Of a stretch of DNA of 64,000 bases, positions 59,101-64,000 are shown one piece after another (within the stretch, counting starts at the first letter, position 1; each line of letters begins with the position of its first letter). Source of the stretch: Euwallacea fornicatus (lineage: Eukaryota > Arthropoda > Insecta > Coleoptera > Curculionidae); assembly GCF_040115645.1 (NCBI RefSeq), contig NC_089543.1, positions 186,001 to 250,000 on the forward strand, given 5' to 3'. The notes beneath the pieces were generated by a model that ran no database searches, was not told the origin of the DNA, and saw nothing but the letters and a program-made list of their open reading frames with translations. A program made the translations under genes and the position numbers.

Positions 59101-60350
59101 AATTCAATTTTAGCAGATGTAGTAAATATAAATCATTTGTGCTAAACTGTGGGGGCAATCAAGAATCCATATTGGATATGGTAAAAACGTTCCATAGATT
59201 TTTGCTTGATTGGTGGCAGAATAAACAGGCAAATGGTGTAAATTTGTGAATACAGTTAAACATTCTGAGGGCACGCTCTTCATAATGGAGAACATTGAAA
59301 AATTTTAATGTTTGCTTTTTTTGTTAAGACAATACACAACTGATCGTTCACGAAACTCTTGAATAAACGCCAAATAGCTCGTTCCTATCGTTTCCTGTAA
59401 ATAAGAGGTCTTCTCATCTTGGTAATATGAACCAATAGAGTAATGTGAGGAGACAGGTTTTCCAGAAAAATTTAATCTCTATATTTGAAAATGCTCTTCG
59501 GCTCATCAACGAAGGCAAGAGTGCTTTTAGAACTAAAACATTATATGAACATGGATTGCGTTAACGTTACAAAGGAAATTCTATCATCCTTCATTTCCCA
59601 GTTATGTATGGCAAATATTGAAAATGGTTATGAGCGCCATCTCGAATGTTTGCATTTTCAGGTGGCGCAGGACAGAGCTTTAACATTCAGCATATCATTA
59701 TAATTTAGGGTTTCCTTGATTGATGTTATCAATAGTTGCATAAAGGGTTGGTCTCATCTGCTATCCCGAAATTCTGGATGTTGGAAATGTCGCTCATAAT
59801 CACCTGGTCGGTTGTAACATGTCGATGTTTTAGTTATGAAGCTGCCTAAAAAAATCAAATATACAGCGTAACGCGATGGTTAAGAGCTGGAACTATGTTG
59901 CTTATAAGCCTCATGAATTACTAAGATGAAGTATGATAAATCTGAGGAGTCCTCAGAGGAATTCCCCACCAGTTACAAAAAAAAGGAGTGATACATCCAG
60001 GAATAATTGTAAATACCTGTGAAAAGTGGAAACCTCAGTTAGGCAATAGAAAAACATTATCTTAATCATTACTTCAAAGGTAATACAAAATCATTTTTAA
60101 AAATACTGTGGTAGCCGAATGACATACCTGCTGTAAATTCAGACCTCTGCTTTTTCTATTTTATACTTTTTCTAGTTTAGTGTCAAGTCTAATGCTATAG
60201 AAAATAATGGATTCGACTTAATGATAGTATCATTGACTATACCGTATTTGTTATCTCATTTGACCTGTACCCTTAATTCCAGCATTTTCCGCTAGTGCTT
60301 TCCCTCAAATGGGAAATGTGCTTTTGAATCGTCTGTGTATAATATTAAAA
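56193..60350. other. Transposon-free upstream domain, distal part
   Basis: No transposon motif recognised. Weaker exon-like segments exist on the minus strand. One is 56340-56409 (acceptor GTGCAG, donor GTAAGC, 70 bp, two open frames). The other is about 56923-57000 (after TTATTTTAG, before GTATCA, one open frame reading ADFTEERAVRCLEPLVEITA). Their phases do not give a consistent chain to the 56087 exon beyond the first, so they are not annotated as coding. Confidence 0.4.
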
Positions 60351-60760
60351 GTATCAGAGAAATTAACGTTAAATAAACAATTGATCGAATACTTCTTACA
60401 TAGTCGACTTAAACGCTATAGTAGTGCACCACTACCCCTGCTTAAAGTTTGTGATGAAATTGTCGACTGCAAATGAGAGAAGGGGCTCCTGTTTTATATG
60501 GCTTGCAAGTACTGTTAGAGGAGTTTCCCAGAGTAGCATTCTAGGCCCGTTGCTTTTCACAATTTACGCTGCTGATTTCATCAGTCATATGAGGCACTTG
60601 AATTCTCATCAATATGCTGATGACTTGCAGTTGTACTATTCGTGTGATCATAACATTGTTGGGAGCCGGAATTATATATAAATGATGACGCTCGAGTGAT
60701 CTCAAATATTTATTGTTATTGGACTCATCCTTAATCCTTTTCTGCTGCATGCATGTCGTA
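60351..60760 (+). pseudogene. LINE reverse transcriptase fragment
   Basis: The plus frame at 60505-60660 reads RGVSQSSILGPLLFTIYAAD then HMRHLNSHQYADDLQLYYS. These are the QGSILGPLLF and YADD motifs of a non-LTR reverse transcriptase, with the first Gln-containing motif altered (PQG to SQS). After one frameshift YINDDARVIS- and GLILNP-like residues continue to about 60750. Only about 130 codons remain and no tail or target duplication is visible. It is from a different LINE lineage than 29105-31625, judging from the motif wording. Confidence 0.75.
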
Positions 60761-62804
60761 GCTTAATTCGGTCTTAAATTCCACTTTGATCGACTGACCT
60801 GACAATCCTCAGGTTTCTCCGTGGTCTTGCAAAACAAAACATTCTTAATGCTACACGTTCTAAGTGTCAAAAGCTGTGTTGGCCTTTTAACAAAACCCTT
60901 CCCACGATGATAAAGGGTTCCATAGATTTTCATCATACATGACCATCATAACCAATGTTAAACACTAGAACTTATTTAAATGTATATGTATTGTAATATA
61001 TTCTGTTTCTTTACGAAACTAATTATACGAACCTGTTAACCTGAACAAGCTTGTTGGTGACCTTAAAAAGGGTTATGGCGGTGTCAATGTAAAATATAAA
61101 AAATGTGTCAGAACTATCTATGGACAAGCCTCACATAGATGTCAACAAAGCTTTTGTGAGTGTTGAAATTGATTTGTTTTACAAAGCGGCAACGAAGCCA
61201 TCCAAAGCATATATAATATGAAAAAATAATGCAGGAATAAACCGATTTTCCATATAAAAATATCAACTAATGGATAGAGATTAGAGAGGTTTTTTTAGAA
61301 ATTAAAGTTGTTCTTGTAATCACCAACGCTCGATGCGCTCAGCGTGATGTATGTAGAAATGGAGCTTTTACAGACGCTTTGAAATCTACTAATCTAGGTG
61401 TACGAAAAACTGAACTTAGCGAGCTATGTACACCTTATTAATAATTAGCAAGACCCTAAGAGGAAATGTTGTTAAGTGCAAATGTAAATAATACATTAGC
61501 AGTCAGTTTACATTGCGGAAAATTTGTTAACCCTCTTTTCGTGGATTCCGGAGTACCTAAAGTGGGTAATTGTTTAAGGTATGCATTTGCACCACGCCGG
61601 TCCTTTATTTATTCAGTGTCGTTAATGCCATTACAGCATTAATTTCCCAAGAAACTCCACACGTATCCAGGTTTACAAAAGATATTAAAATGGCGCTCTA
61701 AATTAAAATGGTAAATGGGTGCGAAGATTAAGATTAAATTAATTTAATGGCAATGATATTTTACCATGGATTATTTAATCAGTGCGAAGGATTTTTTCCC
61801 GTGTAAGAAATATATGACGCAAAACGCTTGTATTTCAATACTTGCTTGAAAAATGGGAAAACTGAGCAAGGCGTTGTGAGGCATATTCAATTTCCAGGAG
61901 TAAGACATCTCCGAAAAAAGCATTCGCTATCGCATCAGAAACAATGTAAAATGTATAAGACAAAAGCTGGGGTGTAGGGAAATGAAAGTAGTGAAAAAAT
62001 GTTCGTAAGGTATGAGATGTTTTCAGGATAAACGCATAACGTTATCATCTGCGCCACTTCTGCGAATTCTCCATTTGTGGGATTATTTCGGGGAAGGCAA
62101 CGTATTAAAACATGTTTTTTATATTACAATTTCCATTTGCTGATTGGAGTAAAATTCACTTAAGTCAAGTTACACGGCCGCTATTCGACATCAAGTTAAG
62201 GCGTCCAACCCATCGAATGATCTCTCCGAGGAGGACAGACCCATTAAACCATTACAGTAAAAAGTCGAAAGCAGATATACGACACTAAATCTTGAAAAAA
62301 TGTTAATCTGTTTATGATAGTGAGCTGTACTCCGAACATGCTAACAGCATTAAGCTATCTCGAAGTCCATTAGTCAAAAATGGTTGAATACCTACTTGAG
62401 TTTTTCATTCCCCTCTTGGGTTATCTGAGTATCTGCTTTTTTATTCCGATACCTTGGACTTTGTGTTGTCTTCTTGTTTAATTGTGCTTAAAATGAAGTT
62501 GTTTATGACTGGCCACTTTTGAAAATGTATGAATTAATATACTTTTGAGGCTGAAGAATCACAATAGTACTTTTCAAACAAGTAAATCATCCTAACAAAG
62601 GCCACCAAGTACCATTACCGATCCTAAGAAATAATTTGTCTGGCGAGTGTAAAATTCTTACAAGAACTAACCTACAAAAAAACCTAAAAGTTGTAACCAT
62701 TTTCTTTTCTAGTATTACTGTAGGAATGGACCAGGATGTAATTGATTTTAATGCCTATCGGGCGTTGAATTTTTCAAAGAGTGATCGATAGTTGATATAT
62801 TATT
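60761..62804. other. Intergenic; possible further LINE debris
   Basis: At about 61118-61200 the plus strand reads MDKPHIDVNKAFVSVEIDLF, which resembles the first catalytic motif of a LINE polymerase (LDVNKAFDSV). It is too short to assign and lacks the second Asp. The rest shows no gene. Confidence 0.35.
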
Positions 62805-62904
62805 TCAGGGCCATACGAAGAGTCTTAAAGAAGCCAAGATACAAGCAGCAATGTTTACAGATCGTACCTAACTATGAAAACTCTTCAATTAGAAGGATTG
62901 CATA
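62805..62904 (+). pseudogene. Possible DD41D-type transposase scrap
   Basis: Reads AIRRVLKKPRYKQQCLQIVP followed by RRIA. This resembles the SIRRILKKPNFDPYKVH block of the copy at 11300 and its downstream RR. It stops exactly where the CAGGG-ended foldback starts at 62905, consistent with insertion into an older transposon. Confidence 0.35.
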
Positions 62905-63777
62905 CAGGGTGTTATTGAATGAGTGCCTGATATTGCATAGGACGATTTTTCTAGTAGTTTTAAGATGGAAGATTCTTATAAACATGTGTTCTCGCTCATT
63001 TAGTTTTCAAGGCTCAGATTATCAAAATCGAAAAAATAAATAACATATTCTTTAATATCTTTCGATCTCTACCAGTTAATTTAAGAAGTCTCGTATCCGC
63101 TGATTTTTTGGGATGAGAAATTCAAATTTTTCAGATTTAATTGTATCTTCTAGTGGGCGCCACAAGCGAGCATTATGATTCTTTTAATCTCAGAAATAGG
63201 ATAATAGAATCATGTTAAATGATTCGACAACCTCCTAGAATTTTTCAGAGTTCGCTATTCAACGAAAAGGATATTAAATGCATGCATTACACAAGGAGGA
63301 CATTTCCAACGCTCATTGTAATTATTATTATTTATCTAGCCATATTTCGCAATAAAAAAGAAAGATTATTATCATTACAAAAAATTTTATACTCTTTTGA
63401 CTAAAAACTAATACTATTTAATTTTTGAAGTGTTATTTCCTTGTTTCTGCGGATAAAAAGTAAAATAATCAATTATTTTAGTACTTTTGGATAATTAGCG
63501 TCCTAATGGTTAGTTGTGGCACCTTCTAGAAAATACAACTAAATCGTCAATAAATTTGAACTTATCATTCCAAAAAACCACCAGATACAAAATTTCGTAG
63601 TGTGCTGGAACAGATCAAAAGATTTAAAAAAATATATGGGATTTATTTTTTCAACTTTGATGCCCCGTATCTTGTAAATTACACAAGTTAAAAGACATAT
63701 TTATAAGAACTTTCCGTCTTAACACTACTTGAAAAATTATCCTGTGCAATATCGGACTCTTATTTAGTAAAACCATG
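62905..63777. repeat. CAGGGTGT-ended foldback element, copy 3, 873 bp
   Basis: It begins CAGGGTGTTATTGAATGAGT after TA. The left arm (62905 to about 63200) and right arm (about 63480-63777) are inverted copies. GATATTGCATAGGACGATTT pairs with revcomp of 63733-63753, and GGGCGCCACAAGCGAGCATT pairs with revcomp of 63508-63527 (TAATGGTTAGTTGTGGCACC). The left arm also matches the repeat at 3008-3350. No transposase frame is present. Confidence 0.7.
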
Positions 63778-64000
63778 TGTTATCATTTTCTTAAGCCTAA
63801 CCTTGCAGTTTAATTCAATTTGAAACACGCTTTCTAAGAAATAGATTATTTAGCACCGTGCAGTTTATATTTTTAGCCAAGGTGACGCTACTGTTTTTTG
63901 AAATATAACATTAAGTATTTGTTGTATTTACAAAGTGAAGTTGCCATAATTTATGATATTTTGATAGCTTTTTCTGCTTTTATTTTTCAGCATACATTGA
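63778..64000. other. Intergenic, no gene seen
   Basis: AT-rich window edge with no supported feature. Confidence 0.35.

Noticed and set aside
61118..61200. LDVNKAF-like LINE motif
   Set aside because: Under 30 residues and lacking the downstream polymerase motifs; mentioned only as possible debris.
1..64000. CRISPR arrays, bacterial operons, rRNA
   Set aside because: No regularly spaced repeats, no bacterial gene organisation and no rRNA-like sequence; the content is eukaryotic throughout.

Overview
This is a eukaryotic, almost certainly insect, genomic window: AT-rich, crowded with degenerate DNA transposons, and containing one spliced host gene whose introns are mostly 47-57 bp long. Short introns of that size and this transposon mix suggest a beetle, but the species cannot be fixed from the sequence.

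The one convincing host gene lies on the minus strand at 47.9-50.95 kb. It can be reconstructed as seven coding exons (754 codons plus stop) with consensus GT/AG sites. It encodes a protein with 14 canonical C2H2 zinc fingers and one degenerate finger. The first finger block and the last fingers match the ZNF423/ZNF521 family, whose fly member is Oaz. One finger is completed only across an exon junction, which supports the splice model. A candidate distal alternative first exon lies 5.3 kb upstream (56087-56192, minus) and has the correct phase to join exon 2. The 6.6 kb upstream of the gene (53.74-60.35 kb) is the largest stretch with no recognisable transposon and may be regulatory.

The rest of the window is mainly a graveyard of the IS630-Tc1-mariner superfamily. 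There are three D34D mariners (1.71-3.0, 18.16-19.44 and 40.24-41.5 kb). There are six Tc1-like DD34E copies (9.6, 13.8, 20.7, 25.4, 28.3 and 33.1 kb). There are at least five DD41D copies (10.52, 20.05, 22.82, 24.8 and 38.53 kb) and a probable sixth at 42.2 kb. There are also two Tigger/pogo derivatives (44.5 and 53.2 kb) and a pogo-type MITE (8.69 kb). The mariner at 18156-19440 and the Tc1-like element at 25412-26844 are structurally complete and each carries a single nonsense codon. A 5'-truncated LINE (29.1-31.6 kb) also has only one nonsense codon; a second LINE scrap lies at 60.4 kb.

Several long inverted-repeat (foldback) elements without coding sequence lie between them: 0.89-1.61, 4.48-5.52, 15.6-16.86, 35.17-36.42 and 62.9-63.78 kb. 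Many share TA-flanked CAGGG-type ends with the DD41D elements. I see no CRISPR array, rRNA or convincing tRNA. The most unusual items are the Oaz distal exon candidate, two Tigger derivatives carrying the same catalytic D-to-N change on either side of the gene, DD41D copies sharing a D-to-K change, and very long-armed foldback elements.
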